NCBI RefSeq assembly: GCF_009858245.1
Contig: NZ_VMSB01000001.1
Location: forward strand, 3,043,623-3,107,622
Direction: 5' to 3'
DNA: 64,000 bases
Source of the DNA: Ornithinibacter aureus
GTDB lineage: Bacteria; Actinomycetota; Actinomycetes; Actinomycetales; Dermatophilaceae
The position numbers and the translations under genes are program-made. The notes under the pieces are model-generated. The model was not told the origin of the DNA. It was given only the letters and a program-made list of their open reading frames with translations, and did no database searches. Shown here piece after piece: positions 1-7,734 of the stretch (position 1 is the stretch's first letter; every line of letters begins with the position of its first letter).

Positions 1-1
1 G

Positions 2-358
2 GAGGTCGTGGCGCTCACGGTGGGCGGGGCCTGGCTGTCGGACCACTCGATCCTGCAGGCCAAGCAGGCGGTGGCCGGTGGGCCGTCGGTGCTCTACGAC
101 GCGGTGGCCGTGGTGACGGGCGCCGCCGGAGGTTCGGCCCTGGCCGACGACCCCGCGGCCCGCGACTTCCTCACCGACGCCTTTACCCACTTCAAGGTGA
201 TCGGCCTGGGCGGCGACACCGACGCTCTCGTTGCAGCCTGCGGACTCACGGGCTCGCTCGACGACGCGTGCCTGCCCGTGGGGACCGCCGCCGAGGCCAA
301 GGCCTTCGTCACCCGGCTTGGCGGACCCCGGCAGTGGGAGCGCGACCTCACGGCGTGA
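2..358 (+). CDS. katE: Large-subunit catalase (HPII type), C-terminal part only
   Basis: The reading frame is open from the first bases of the window, so the start lies outside it; the GTG at 8 is probably internal. The 118 visible residues match the C-terminal DJ-1/PfpI-like (class I glutamine amidotransferase fold) domain of clade II large-subunit catalases. They include LYDAVAVVTG, then a block of the type DAFTHFKVIGLGGD, and end in GGPRQWERDLTA. The catalytic haem domain is not in view. Large catalases break hydrogen peroxide into water and oxygen in the cytoplasm; the C-terminal domain is structural. A strong hairpin follows the stop codon. Whether the gene is intact upstream cannot be judged. 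Confidence 0.75.
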   Translation, partial: EVVALTVGGAWLSDHSILQAKQAVAGGPSVLYDAVAVVTGAAGGSALADDPAARDFLTDAFTHFKVIGLGGDTDALVAACGLTGSLDDACLPVGTAAEAKAFVTRLGGPRQWERDLTA

Positions 359-364
359 GCCGGG

Positions 365-397
365 GCTCCGTGGGCCGCGTCCGGCGACCCACGGAGC
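365..397 (+). terminator. Hairpin terminator after the catalase gene
   Basis: GCTCCGTGGG (365-374) and CCCACGGAGC (388-397) form a perfect 10-bp stem around a 13-nt GC-rich loop, starting 7 nt after the catalase stop. No T-run follows, which is common for actinobacterial terminators. Confidence 0.7.
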
Positions 398-665
398 TGA
401 TCAGCCGCCGGAGGCTGCCGGGATCAGCCGGAGGGTTGTGAACCGGAGCGTGCGACGGCTCGCCAGGGTCCCGACTCGGTCCCATGTCGCTCCTGCGTAC
501 GTGGGAGGGCGTCGAGGCAGCGGCTATCTTCCCTCTGCTGCGAAAGTCACAGAGGAACTCCCACACCGCGGCAGGGTCGGTGGTCGTCGTGATGGTGCTC
601 TGGATGCCGGGCATGCTGCTGAGTCTCCGATGGGTATCAGCTCAACCGGTCGGCGGGCAGGTGCC
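398..665. other. No supported gene
   Basis: Open frames here are short and mutually shadowing. One minus-strand stretch near 530-614 loosely resembles the N-terminus of an SRPBCC protein, but it is too short to call. The stretch sits between the catalase terminator and a decayed alcohol dehydrogenase. Confidence 0.4.
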
Positions 666-1060
666 ACGCCTGGAAGAGCCGTGCGGGGGACCCGGGTCGT
701 CATCCCCTTCAACATCTGTGCGGTCGGTGACGGATGTGCCAGCGTGGCTTACAGTCGCAGTGTGAGAAGACGCGGATCACCGAGCAAGGAACGGGCGCCG
801 CGCTCTTCGGGTACACCGAGCTGTCCGGACGGGTCCCGGGCGGGCAGGCGGAGCACCTCCCGGTCCACCAGGCCGACGGCACCCACATCAAGCTCCCCGA
901 CTACCAGCCCGACGAGCGGTTCGTCTCCCTGTCCCACGGGCTGCCCACGGCGTGGCAGGCGGTGGCGTACGCCGCACCCGCCTTCGATGACACCCTCGTC
1001 GTCCTCGGGCTGGGCCCGATCGGCGACATGGCCTGCTGGGTCGCCCGTCGGCGTGGGGTC
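666..1060 (+). pseudogene. Remnant of a zinc-dependent alcohol dehydrogenase
   Basis: Two frames together read as the middle of a medium-chain Zn alcohol/formaldehyde dehydrogenase. Near 685-715 frame 3 gives GTRVVIPFNIC. From 734 frame 2 continues with CQRGLQSQCEKTR, GAALFGYTELSGRVPGGQAEHL, PTAWQAV and the nucleotide-binding start LVVLGLGPIGDMACWVARRRG. The cysteine-rich segment that should hold the structural zinc site is broken by the frame change around 715-734. The N-terminal catalytic part and the C-terminal half of the Rossmann domain are missing. I infer a truncated, frameshifted relic with no activity. It could have belonged with the nearby catalase in an oxidative or aldehyde-stress locus, but nothing else supports that. 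Confidence 0.75.
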
Positions 1061-1189
1061 GGCGACGAACGAGGTGACCAAGGACCTGCCGGCGGCCTGG
1101 TCTCAGCGGATGATGAAGGCCTTCGGCAGCGACCGACTGGCGCGACGGACCTCGAGGTGACGACGGTGACCACGGGCGTGCCCGACGGC

Positions 1190-1771
1190 ATGTCCCGTGC
1201 CCCCGAGCCGGTGCGGCGCCTGGCCCGCACGGTGGTCGAGCGCGGGTACACCTGGTATCCGGTGGAAATGACCTCGCCCGGTTGGGGCGATCGCCTGTAT
1301 GGCGCCCGCACACACATCGGCGAGGTGCGCCTCTGGTCGCACCGCCTGTCGTGGGGTGCGACGCTCGGGGCCCCGGGTGTGCCCGTCTTCGTGGACGCCG
1401 GCATCTGGGACGCGTGTGCCACCGGGGAGGTGCTGGGCGTGGCTCGACCCCCCATCGGGGAGCAGGTGGCCTGGCTGGAGGGGCTGCTGGCCGCCCGGTC
1501 GCTGCCGCCGTACGACGTCGAGTGCCTCACCCGTCTCGAACGTGAGCGGCGCGAGCAGCCTCCGGCGTACACCGGCCTGCCGTTGGCCATCATCCTCATC
1601 TCCTCGATCGCGCTCATCGTGGCGATGGCCTGGGCGAGTCTGGCGCTGGACATGGTGGGGCTCCGCGTCATGGCCTCGGGTGCCTCCGCGGCGCTGCTGG
1701 TCTGGCTTCTGCGTCCTGTCGCGGCCCACCGCGCCGCCCGGCGGGCGCGGCAACGGCGCCAGGAGGGTTGA
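1190..1771 (+). CDS. Hypothetical protein with C-terminal membrane segments
   Basis: About 193 residues if the ATG at 1190 is the start; in-frame GTGs at 1157, 1166 and 1178 are alternatives, and no clear ribosome site decides between them. Residues 1-110 look soluble (RRLARTVVERGYTWYPVEM, then a conserved-looking WSHRLSWG). Residues about 125-165 contain two hydrophobic segments (LAIILISSIALIVAMAW and GASAALLVWLL), and the protein ends in a basic tail (RAARRARQRRQEG). I do not recognise the family. The upstream frame is continuous with the decayed alcohol dehydrogenase, so automated callers could wrongly fuse the two. A small membrane-anchored protein of unknown role is the most that can be said. 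Confidence 0.55.
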   Translation: MSRAPEPVRRLARTVVERGYTWYPVEMTSPGWGDRLYGARTHIGEVRLWSHRLSWGATLGAPGVPVFVDAGIWDACATGEVLGVARPPIGEQVAWLEGLLAARSLPPYDVECLTRLERERREQPPAYTGLPLAIILISSIALIVAMAWASLALDMVGLRVMASGASAALLVWLLRPVAAHRAARRARQRRQEG

Positions 1772-2271
1772 CCGCACGCGGAAGGCGTCTGGTGTCCACT
1801 GACCCCCTACCCATACCGGGGGTCGCAACTGGGGGAGCCGAGGCGTCCAAACGGCCGTTCCGCGCTGACTGACACCGAAGACCGGTTCGATCCCGGGACC
1901 GATGAGTGGCCGCTCGACGGGTACCGTGGCTGTGTCAGGACCCCGGAGAGGACGGACGGACATGATGGTCCGCGCACGAGCGACCGTCGACGAGGACCGC
2001 CAGTGCCGGGACAACCCTTCCTGATCGTGCCGGCGGGGGCGCACATGATGACCGGGGGTCGGGGTAGGGCGGAGTAGTTACCTCGTCCCCACCGGGCTGC
2101 AGGACCCCGTGTGCCCGCCGACCGGCCCGGCAGGTCAAGGGCCCTCGGCCGCCGAGGTGTGCGCCGCCGAGAGCGCAGATCCGATGGCTCACCACCAATC
2201 CATGACCCGAGGAGCGAATGACGTGACCGAGCCGAACGGACCGAACCCGTGGTCGGTGGGGGTCTGGGGCG
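1772..2271. other. No recognisable gene
   Basis: About 500 bases without a supportable coding region. Frames on both strands are short or arginine-rich shadows. The stretch lies between a small membrane-protein gene and gene scraps, which fits a region undergoing decay. Confidence 0.4.
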
Positions 2272-2453
2272 ACCCTGACCTGGCTGCTCACCGCACGCGC
2301 CGCGCGCGGTGACGTTGCGGCGTCGCTTCGCCTGGCGAGGGAGACCGAGGGCGTGGCGACCTCGTGGGGGTCGGACACGTGGCGCGTGCTCGTCGCCTTG
2401 GCAACCCTCGGTGCCGTCGACCTGACCACGGCGCGCACGGTCGAACCGCACTG
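2272..2453 (+). pseudogene. Acyl-CoA dehydrogenase N-terminal fragment
   Basis: Frame 1 reads TLTWLLTARAARGDVAAS, then LARETEGVATSW, then ALATLGAVDLTTARTVEPH, and hits a stop at 2451. This is the start of the acyl-CoA dehydrogenase-like proteins that in many actinobacteria sit beside PIG-L deacetylase, methyltransferase and glycosyltransferase genes. Only about 60 of roughly 350 expected residues remain. The next frame immediately reads as a glycosyltransferase fragment, which suggests an internal deletion of the old cluster. Confidence 0.65.
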
Positions 2454-2455
2454 AC

Positions 2456-2575
2456 GCCGTCGCCATCGACGCGGACAGCGTCGTCCCCGAGGACTGGCTC
2501 GTGCGGCAGCTCGCGTGGGCGGAGCAGGGCCTCGACCTCGTCGTCGGGACGGTCCAACCCGTTGCTGTCCCGGAC
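2456..2575 (+). pseudogene. Family 2 glycosyltransferase fragment
   Basis: Frame 2 reads AVAIDADSVVPEDWLVRQLAWAEQ followed by LDLVVGTVQPV. The D-A-D-S with nearby VP-DWL is the metal/nucleotide-sugar signature region of GT2 glycosyltransferases. Neither the N-terminal beta strands nor the C-terminal half is present; after about 2575 the frame degenerates into arginine-rich shadow sequence. It begins 3 nt after the stop ending the acyl-CoA dehydrogenase fragment, so the two scraps look joined by a deletion. Confidence 0.6.
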
Positions 2576-2665
2576 CTTGGCGCGCTCGAGGTGCCAACAC
2601 GGTGCGCACGAGAAGGGCGTGGACGGCGACGACCAGTTCGACGACGAGGACGACGAGCACTGATA

Positions 2666-2932
2666 TCACGGGGCGGGTGGACACCGTAGCGGGGGAGAGC
2701 GCCAGGGCGGTGGTTCACAGGTCGAACACTGCTGCGTTGGCGACGAGGAGTGACTGGTGGTGGATGCAGCCACGATGCCCTGCGCTTGCTCGATGCTCGT
2801 GATGAACGGGACCTTGCGCCTCACGAACTCCACCGTGGTGAACTGGTTGACGATGAGGGTGCCAAGGGTCTCGGCCGAGATCCCGGTGCCCCCGGCGATA
2901 GGGAAGATCGGTGTCGCCGGCGGCGCGCTCAC
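2666..2932 (-). pseudogene. Truncated PEP synthase regulatory protein (kinase/pyrophosphorylase)
   Basis: A GTG start 4 nt downstream of the lutC stop opens a frame whose first about 55 residues fit the N-terminus of the DUF299/PPSR family: PIFPIAGGTGISAETLGTLI, FERR-like FVRRKVPF and TSIEQAQGIV. These bifunctional proteins phosphorylate and dephosphorylate PEP synthase or pyruvate phosphate dikinase and are normally about 270 residues. After residue 56 the frame is unrelated and stops at 2666, so the nucleotide-binding and catalytic parts are gone. Its position as a fifth cistron of a lactate operon makes sense, because cells growing on lactate need PEP synthase for gluconeogenesis. I infer that the original operon continued into this regulator and perhaps its target enzyme before a deletion. 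Confidence 0.75.
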
Positions 2933-2936
2933 GACC

Positions 2937-3593
2937 TCATCCGTTCGCGGACTCCACGAGGACGACGACGAGCGTTCGCGGGCCGTGGACGCCCTCGACG
3001 CGTTCGAGTTCGATGTCGCTCGTCGCGCTGGGTCCGCTGATCCACGTCAGTGGTCGGGCGCCCTCGGGTCCGGGCCGCAGCCTGGCCACCGACTCGGGAA
3101 CGTCGTGCACGACCTGGTCGGCCCGGATGACGCACACGTGGGTGTCCGGCACGAGCGTCAGCTCGCGCCGCCCCTGGTCGGGCCGGTGGTCCAGGACGAT
3201 CGTGCCGGTCGTGGCGACGCCGACCGCGGATGCCGTGACGACGGCATCGACGTCGTCGCGGGCGAGGTGCGTGGTCGCCTCGTCGTCGGACAGCACCCGG
3301 GCGACCCCCTCGGCGGCCGCCCGCCACGAGGGGTCCAGGCCGCTCGGGACGACGACGGTACGGCATCCGTGGTCGCTCAGCGCCCCGGCGACGGCGGCAG
3401 CGACCCCTGACGGGCCGACCCGCACGACCTGCGCGCGGTAGTCGGCGACGTTCTCGGCGAACAGCTCGAGGGTCTCGGCCTCGCCCGGGGAGGTCTCGTC
3501 GACGACGACCACGGGGCCCCGGTCGTCGGGGGTGGTGTCGATGTCGGAGGTCGCCCCCCTGACCCGGGCCAGGATCTCGTCGCGCGCGCTCAT
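2937..3593 (-). CDS. lutC: Lactate utilization protein C
   Basis: 218 residues, DUF162/LUD-domain protein. LutC works with LutA and LutB in oxidising L-lactate to pyruvate in the cytoplasm. The sequence shows the LUD features GCRTVVVPSGLD, ARDDVDAVVTASAVGVATTGTI (the glycine-rich nucleotide-like loop) and RRELTLVPDTHVCVIRADQVV, then PLTWISGPSATSDIE near the end. Length is normal for LutC. The ATG at 3593 overlaps the lutB stop by 4 nt, which indicates translational coupling. It is the last intact gene of the operon. Confidence 0.92.
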   Translation of the reverse strand: MSARDEILARVRGATSDIDTTPDDRGPVVVVDETSPGEAETLELFAENVADYRAQVVRVGPSGVAAAVAGALSDHGCRTVVVPSGLDPSWRAAAEGVARVLSDDEATTHLARDDVDAVVTASAVGVATTGTIVLDHRPDQGRRELTLVPDTHVCVIRADQVVHDVPESVARLRPGPEGARPLTWISGPSATSDIELERVEGVHGPRTLVVVLVESANG

Positions 3594-5059
3594 CGGTCGT
3601 CCTCTCCTCGTTCGCGGGCCCACCACTGTCGGAAGGACTCCGTGGGTAGTGTGGGCAGGTCCCTGGCATTGGTCCAGGCGCCGAGCCCGGGCACGGAACG
3701 GACCGTGCGCGTGCCGACGACACGGCCTGCGGTCGCCGCCGCCTTCTGCGCCCCGGCCAGTCGTTTGGGGTCCGACAGCACCCAGGCCGCGGCGCGCATC
3801 GCAGCGGACTCGGCGGTGCGCCCTTCCTGCTCCACGACCTGCCCGCGCAGCTCGACGAGCAGCTCGGGGATGTTGATCCGTACGGGGCACGCGTCGAAGC
3901 ACGCACCGCACAGGCTGGAGGCGTAGGGCAGTGACTTGTCGATCGTGCTGGCTGTCCCCCTCAGCTGCGGGTTGAGCACGGCGCCGATCGGGCCCGGGTA
4001 CACCGAGCCGTAGGCGTGCCCGCCGGTGCGCTCGTAGACGGGGCAGACGTTCAGGCACGCGGAGCAGCGGATGCACCGCAGCGCTTGGCGGCCGACGCGG
4101 TCGGCGAGCACGTGGCTGCGGCCGTTGTCCAGGAGGACGACGTGCACCTCCTGGGGTCCGTCGCCTTCGTGGACGCCCGTCCACATCGTCGTGTACGGGT
4201 TCATCCGCTCCCCCGTGCTCGAGCGTGGAAGCAGCTGGAGCATCGGTGCGAGGTCCTCCCAGGAAGGGATGACCTTCTCGATGCCGACGACCGAGATGAG
4301 CGTCTCGGGCAGGGTCAGGCACATCCGGCCGTTGCCCTCGGACTCGACGACGACGAGGGTGCCCGTGTCGGCGACCGCGAAGTTCGCCCCTGAGACACCG
4401 ACCTTGGCGCGCAGGAACTTCTCGCGCAGGTGCAGCCGGGCGGCCTCGGCGAGCCGGGCGGGGTCGTCGGTGAGGTCGTCCGGGGCGGGGCGGCCGACGG
4501 TCCCCATCTCGCGCAGGAAGATCTCGCGGATCTCGCTGCGGTTGCGGTGGATCGCCGGGACGAGGATGTGGCTCGGCCGGTCGTGTCCGAGCTGGACGAT
4601 GAGCTCGGCGAGGTCGGTCTCCCACGCGTGGATGCCGGCCGCCTCCAACGCCTCGTTGAGCTCGATCTCCTGGGTCACCATCGACTTGACCTTCACGACC
4701 TCGTCGACCTCCTTGGACCGCACGATGTCCAGGACGATCCGGTTGGCCTCCTGGGCGTCGCGGGCCCAGTGCACCGTGGCGCCGTTCGAGGTCAGGCTGG
4801 CCTCGAGCTGCTCGAGGTAGTCGCCGAGGTGGGTGAGCGCCTCGTCCTTGGCCTCGGCGCCGGCGACCCGCAGTGCCTCCCACTCGGGGACCTCGGCGAC
4901 GACCCGTTCGCGTTTGCCGCGGATCGTGTGGGTGGCGTGGCGCAGGTTCTTGCGCTGCTGGGTGTTGGCCAGCGCCGCGCGGGCGGCCTGGGGGAACGTC
5001 GGCATCCCGACGAAAGTGGCAGACGTCTGCTGCAGCGGCCCGGGTGTCGTGGTGCTCAT
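3590..5059 (-). CDS. lutB: Lactate utilization iron-sulfur protein B
   Basis: 489 residues when started at the ATG at 5059, which overlaps the lutA stop by 4 nt. The longer open frame upstream is a shadow of lutA. The protein joins an N-terminal LUD domain (residues about 70-300, with GVSGANFAVADTGTLVVVESEGNG) to a ferredoxin-like domain carrying two 4Fe-4S motifs, CIRCSACLNVCPVY and CGACFDACPVRI, at about residues 310-370. LutB is the predicted electron-transferring and substrate-binding subunit of the LutABC L-lactate oxidation system. The C-terminal about 90 residues are an extension typical of actinobacterial forms. Confidence 0.93.
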   Translation of the reverse strand: MSTTTPGPLQQTSATFVGMPTFPQAARAALANTQQRKNLRHATHTIRGKRERVVAEVPEWEALRVAGAEAKDEALTHLGDYLEQLEASLTSNGATVHWARDAQEANRIVLDIVRSKEVDEVVKVKSMVTQEIELNEALEAAGIHAWETDLAELIVQLGHDRPSHILVPAIHRNRSEIREIFLREMGTVGRPAPDDLTDDPARLAEAARLHLREKFLRAKVGVSGANFAVADTGTLVVVESEGNGRMCLTLPETLISVVGIEKVIPSWEDLAPMLQLLPRSSTGERMNPYTTMWTGVHEGDGPQEVHVVLLDNGRSHVLADRVGRQALRCIRCSACLNVCPVYERTGGHAYGSVYPGPIGAVLNPQLRGTASTIDKSLPYASSLCGACFDACPVRINIPELLVELRGQVVEQEGRTAESAAMRAAAWVLSDPKRLAGAQKAAATAGRVVGTRTVRSVPGLGAWTNARDLPTLPTESFRQWWARERGEDDR

Positions 5060-5826
5060 GCCTGGTCCTCCTCGGTGGAGGCGAGGACCTCGGCCAGGTG
5101 CATCCGGCGCACGCCGGAGCGTTGCCGGCCGAGGAGCCCGCCGATGTGTGCCAGGCACGAGTTGTCGCCGGCGACGAGTACTTCGGCGCCGGTCTCCAGG
5201 ACGTGCCGCACCTTGTCGGCGCCCATCGCGATGGAGACGTCGGCGTTCTTCATGGCGAACGTGCCGCCGAAGCCGCAGCACTCCTGCGCGCCGGGCAGCT
5301 CGACGAGGTCGATGCCGCGCACAGCACGCAGCAGCTGGAGGGGCCGGTCGCCGACCCGCAGCATCCGCAGGGAGTGGCATGTCGGGTGATAGGTGACCCG
5401 GTGGGGGAAGTAGGCCCCGACGTCGGTCACGCCGAGCACGTCGACGAGGAACTCCGACAGCTCGTACACCTTCGGCGTGAGGTGCTCGACCCGGCTGGCG
5501 AGCCGGTCGTCACCGACCAGCTCGACGATGCCCGGATGCTGCTCGCGCACCGAGCCGACACAGGAACCCGACGGTGCCACGACGGCGTCGTAGCCCTCGA
5601 AGACGTCGACGAAACGGCGCACGAGCGCACCGGCCTTCGAGCCGTATCCGGTGTTGGTGAGCATCTGCCCACAGCACGTCTGCTCCATCGGGAACTCCAC
5701 GCGGCAGCCGAGCCGCTCGAGGAGGCTGACTGTGGCCTTGGGTGTCTCGGGCCACATCGTGTCGTTGAAGCAGGTCGCGAACAGGGCGACCTTGAGGTCG
5801 GCGACCGGGCGGGCGGGGGCGCTCAC
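5056..5826 (-). CDS. lutA: Lactate utilization protein A (CCG-domain Fe-S oxidoreductase)
   Basis: 256 residues with a GTG start at 5826. This start is chosen because it overlaps the lldP stop by 4 nt, matching the spacing of the rest of the operon; an ATG 25 codons earlier would lie inside lldP. Two cysteine-rich CCG domains are visible: TCCGQ with upstream cysteines (ATCFNDTMWP) and the second CHSLRM ... ECCGFGGTFA. CCG domains bind Fe-S or hetero-disulfide-type clusters. The protein acts with LutB and LutC in L-lactate oxidation. Confidence 0.92.
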   Translation of the reverse strand: MSAPARPVADLKVALFATCFNDTMWPETPKATVSLLERLGCRVEFPMEQTCCGQMLTNTGYGSKAGALVRRFVDVFEGYDAVVAPSGSCVGSVREQHPGIVELVGDDRLASRVEHLTPKVYELSEFLVDVLGVTDVGAYFPHRVTYHPTCHSLRMLRVGDRPLQLLRAVRGIDLVELPGAQECCGFGGTFAMKNADVSIAMGADKVRHVLETGAEVLVAGDNSCLAHIGGLLGRQRSGVRRMHLAEVLASTEEDQA

Positions 5827-7565
5827 GGGAGCATCCAGGCCAGGACGGTCGACTGCAGTCCGACGAGCAGGCACATGGCGATGATCAGTCCGATGCTCCA
5901 TGGCAGGACCTTGCGAAGGATGTCGGACTCACGGCCCACGAGACCCACGGCGGTTGCCGCGATGGTGAGGTTCTGCGGGCTGATCATCTTGCCGACGACT
6001 CCGCCGGAGGTGTTTGCGGCCACGAGGAGGGTCGGGTCGATGCCGGCCGTCTCGGCGGCGCTCTGCTGCAGCGTGGCGAACAGCGCGTTGGCGCTGGTGT
6101 CCGAGCCGGTGACGGCGGTGCCGATCCACCCGAGCGTCGGGCTGAGGTAGGCGAACAGGGCGCCGGTCGCCGCGATCCAGGTGCCGATCGTGATCGTCTG
6201 GCCGGAGAAGTTCATGACGTAGGCCAGGGCGAGCATCGAGGCGACGGTGAGGAAGGCGTAGCGCATCTTGTGCGCGGTGGCCCAGGCCTCGGCGCCCCAT
6301 CCGGCCAGTCCGATGCCGTAGACGAAGGCGACGATGAGCGAGCAGATGAGGAGCATCGTGCCCGGCGAGCTGAGCCAGGACAGCGTGTACGTCGTCGCGG
6401 CGCTGGGGGTGCCGGCGATCGTGAGGACCTCACCGGACAGCCCCGGCCAGGGGATCTTGACATCGGTCGTGGTCAACCACTCCTTGACCGGTGCGATGAG
6501 CTTGGCGATGGCGAAGACGACGATGACGAGCAGGTAGGGGAACAGCGCCATCGTGATCCGTCCACGGGTCAGGCCCCGGGCCCGCTCCTCGAGCTCGGCA
6601 CCGGACACGACGTAGTCGGTGACGGGGCCGGCCCCGGCCGAGCCGCTGGACGTCTCGGGACCGCCGGCCATGGCGAACTCGCGCTCTCGCTCGGTGTGCA
6701 GGGTCTCCAGTGCCTCCTCGCGGCCGCTGGGCTGCCACACCTTGAGGAAGAGCACGGCTGCGGCAAGACCCGCGAGGGAGGCGATGATGTCGGTCAGCTC
6801 GACGGAGATCCAGGTCGCGGAGATCCACTGGAAGATCGCGAACGTCAGGCCGACGACGACCGCGATCGGCCAGGTCTGGCGCACGCCGCGTCGGCCGTCG
6901 GCCATGAGGACGAGCAGGAGCGGGACGAAGGCCGCGAGGATGGGGGTCTGGTGGCCGACGTACGCGCCGATCTCCTGGTACGGGATGCCGGTGAGGTTGC
7001 CGGCGGTGATGATCGGGGTGCCGACCGCGCCGAACGCGACGGGCGCGGTGTTGGCCAGGAGCACGACGGCTGCGGCGCGCAGCGGCGAGAAGCCCAGGGC
7101 CATGAGCATGACACCGGTGATCGCCACGGGGGCGCCGAAGCCTGCCAGCGCCTCGAGGAGCCCACCGAAGCAGAAGGCGATGATGATCGCCTGGACGCGG
7201 GGGTCGTCGGAGATGAGGTGGAACGTCGCACGCAGGTCCTCGAACCGGCCCGAGCGGACCGTGACCTGGTAGAGCAGGATCGCCGTGAAGACGATCCACA
7301 TGATCGGGAAGAGACCGAACGCGGCACCCTGCGTCGCCGAGAGCACGGCGAGACCGAGCGGCATCCCGAAGAACACGGAGGCCACGACGATGGCGACGGC
7401 GACCGCGGTGAGGCCGGCCCAGTGGGCCTTCCACCGCAGGACACCGAGGGTGAGGAACACCGTGATCAGGGGGAGCAGGGCCACGAGGGCCGAGATCGCC
7501 AAGCTGTCCGCCACCGGGGAGATATCCGGCTGGAAGGCGGCGGGCACGAGGGGCAGAGCAGTCAT
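5823..7565 (-). CDS. lldP: L-lactate permease
   Basis: 580 residues, LctP family, with about a dozen or more membrane segments. The motif region GFGAPVAITGVMLMALGF and TAPVAFGAVGTPIITAGN is characteristic of lactate/glycolate proton symporters. The start at 7565 (ATG) is preceded by GGAGG six bases upstream. A longer frame would add 13 residues. A hydrophilic insert at about residues 280-340 (EEALETLHTEREREF, then a Gly/Ser-rich stretch) would form a cytosolic loop. It is the first gene of lldP-lutABC and imports the substrate oxidised by the next three genes. The promoter region holds three operator-like sites for the divergent GntR-family regulator. Confidence 0.93.
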   Translation of the reverse strand: MTALPLVPAAFQPDISPVADSLAISALVALLPLITVFLTLGVLRWKAHWAGLTAVAVAIVVASVFFGMPLGLAVLSATQGAAFGLFPIMWIVFTAILLYQVTVRSGRFEDLRATFHLISDDPRVQAIIIAFCFGGLLEALAGFGAPVAITGVMLMALGFSPLRAAAVVLLANTAPVAFGAVGTPIITAGNLTGIPYQEIGAYVGHQTPILAAFVPLLLVLMADGRRGVRQTWPIAVVVGLTFAIFQWISATWISVELTDIIASLAGLAAAVLFLKVWQPSGREEALETLHTEREREFAMAGGPETSSGSAGAGPVTDYVVSGAELEERARGLTRGRITMALFPYLLVIVVFAIAKLIAPVKEWLTTTDVKIPWPGLSGEVLTIAGTPSAATTYTLSWLSSPGTMLLICSLIVAFVYGIGLAGWGAEAWATAHKMRYAFLTVASMLALAYVMNFSGQTITIGTWIAATGALFAYLSPTLGWIGTAVTGSDTSANALFATLQQSAAETAGIDPTLLVAANTSGGVVGKMISPQNLTIAATAVGLVGRESDILRKVLPWSIGLIIAMCLLVGLQSTVLAWMLP

Positions 7566-7601
7566 TGGTCCTCCGAGTCGCACGACATTGGGCTCGATCC
7601 T

Positions 7602-7618
7602 CAATGGTCAGACCATTG
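7602..7618. promoter_or_regulatory. FadR/LldR-type operator, site 1 (perfect palindrome)
   Basis: CAATGGTCAGACCATTG is a perfect 17-bp palindrome whose core TGGT-CAG-ACCA fits the TNGTNNNACNA operator type of FadR-subfamily GntR regulators. It sits 37 bp upstream of the lldP start, on the lldP side of the divergent intergenic region. Confidence 0.85.
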
Positions 7619-7656
7619 CGGTTGGGAAGACGATAGGGCCAGCGAAGAGGGCCTGT

Positions 7657-7695
7657 CAATGGTCAGATCAACAAATTCCACCAATGGTCGGACCT
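7657..7695. promoter_or_regulatory. FadR/LldR-type operators, sites 2 and 3 (imperfect)
   Basis: Two further copies share the left half CAATGGTC: CAATGGTCAGATCA at 7657-7670 and CAATGGTCGGACCT at 7682-7695. Each keeps one perfect TGGT half and a degenerate second half. With site 1 they span the divergent promoters; multiple sites would allow cooperative repression of lldP-lut and autoregulation of the regulator. Confidence 0.7.
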
Positions 7696-7734
7696 CTCTG
7701 TCCACGGCGACCGGGCTAGTGCCATTCTTGGGGT

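Noticed and set aside
530-614. N-terminus of an SRPBCC protein on the minus strand
   Set aside because: About 25 residues resemble the family start, but the frame then loses all similarity and the match is too short to support a call.
734-1771. A 345-residue dehydrogenase-membrane protein fusion
   Set aside because: The first 110 residues are a broken alcohol dehydrogenase and the last about 193 an unrelated protein; the join is a decayed junction without domain logic.
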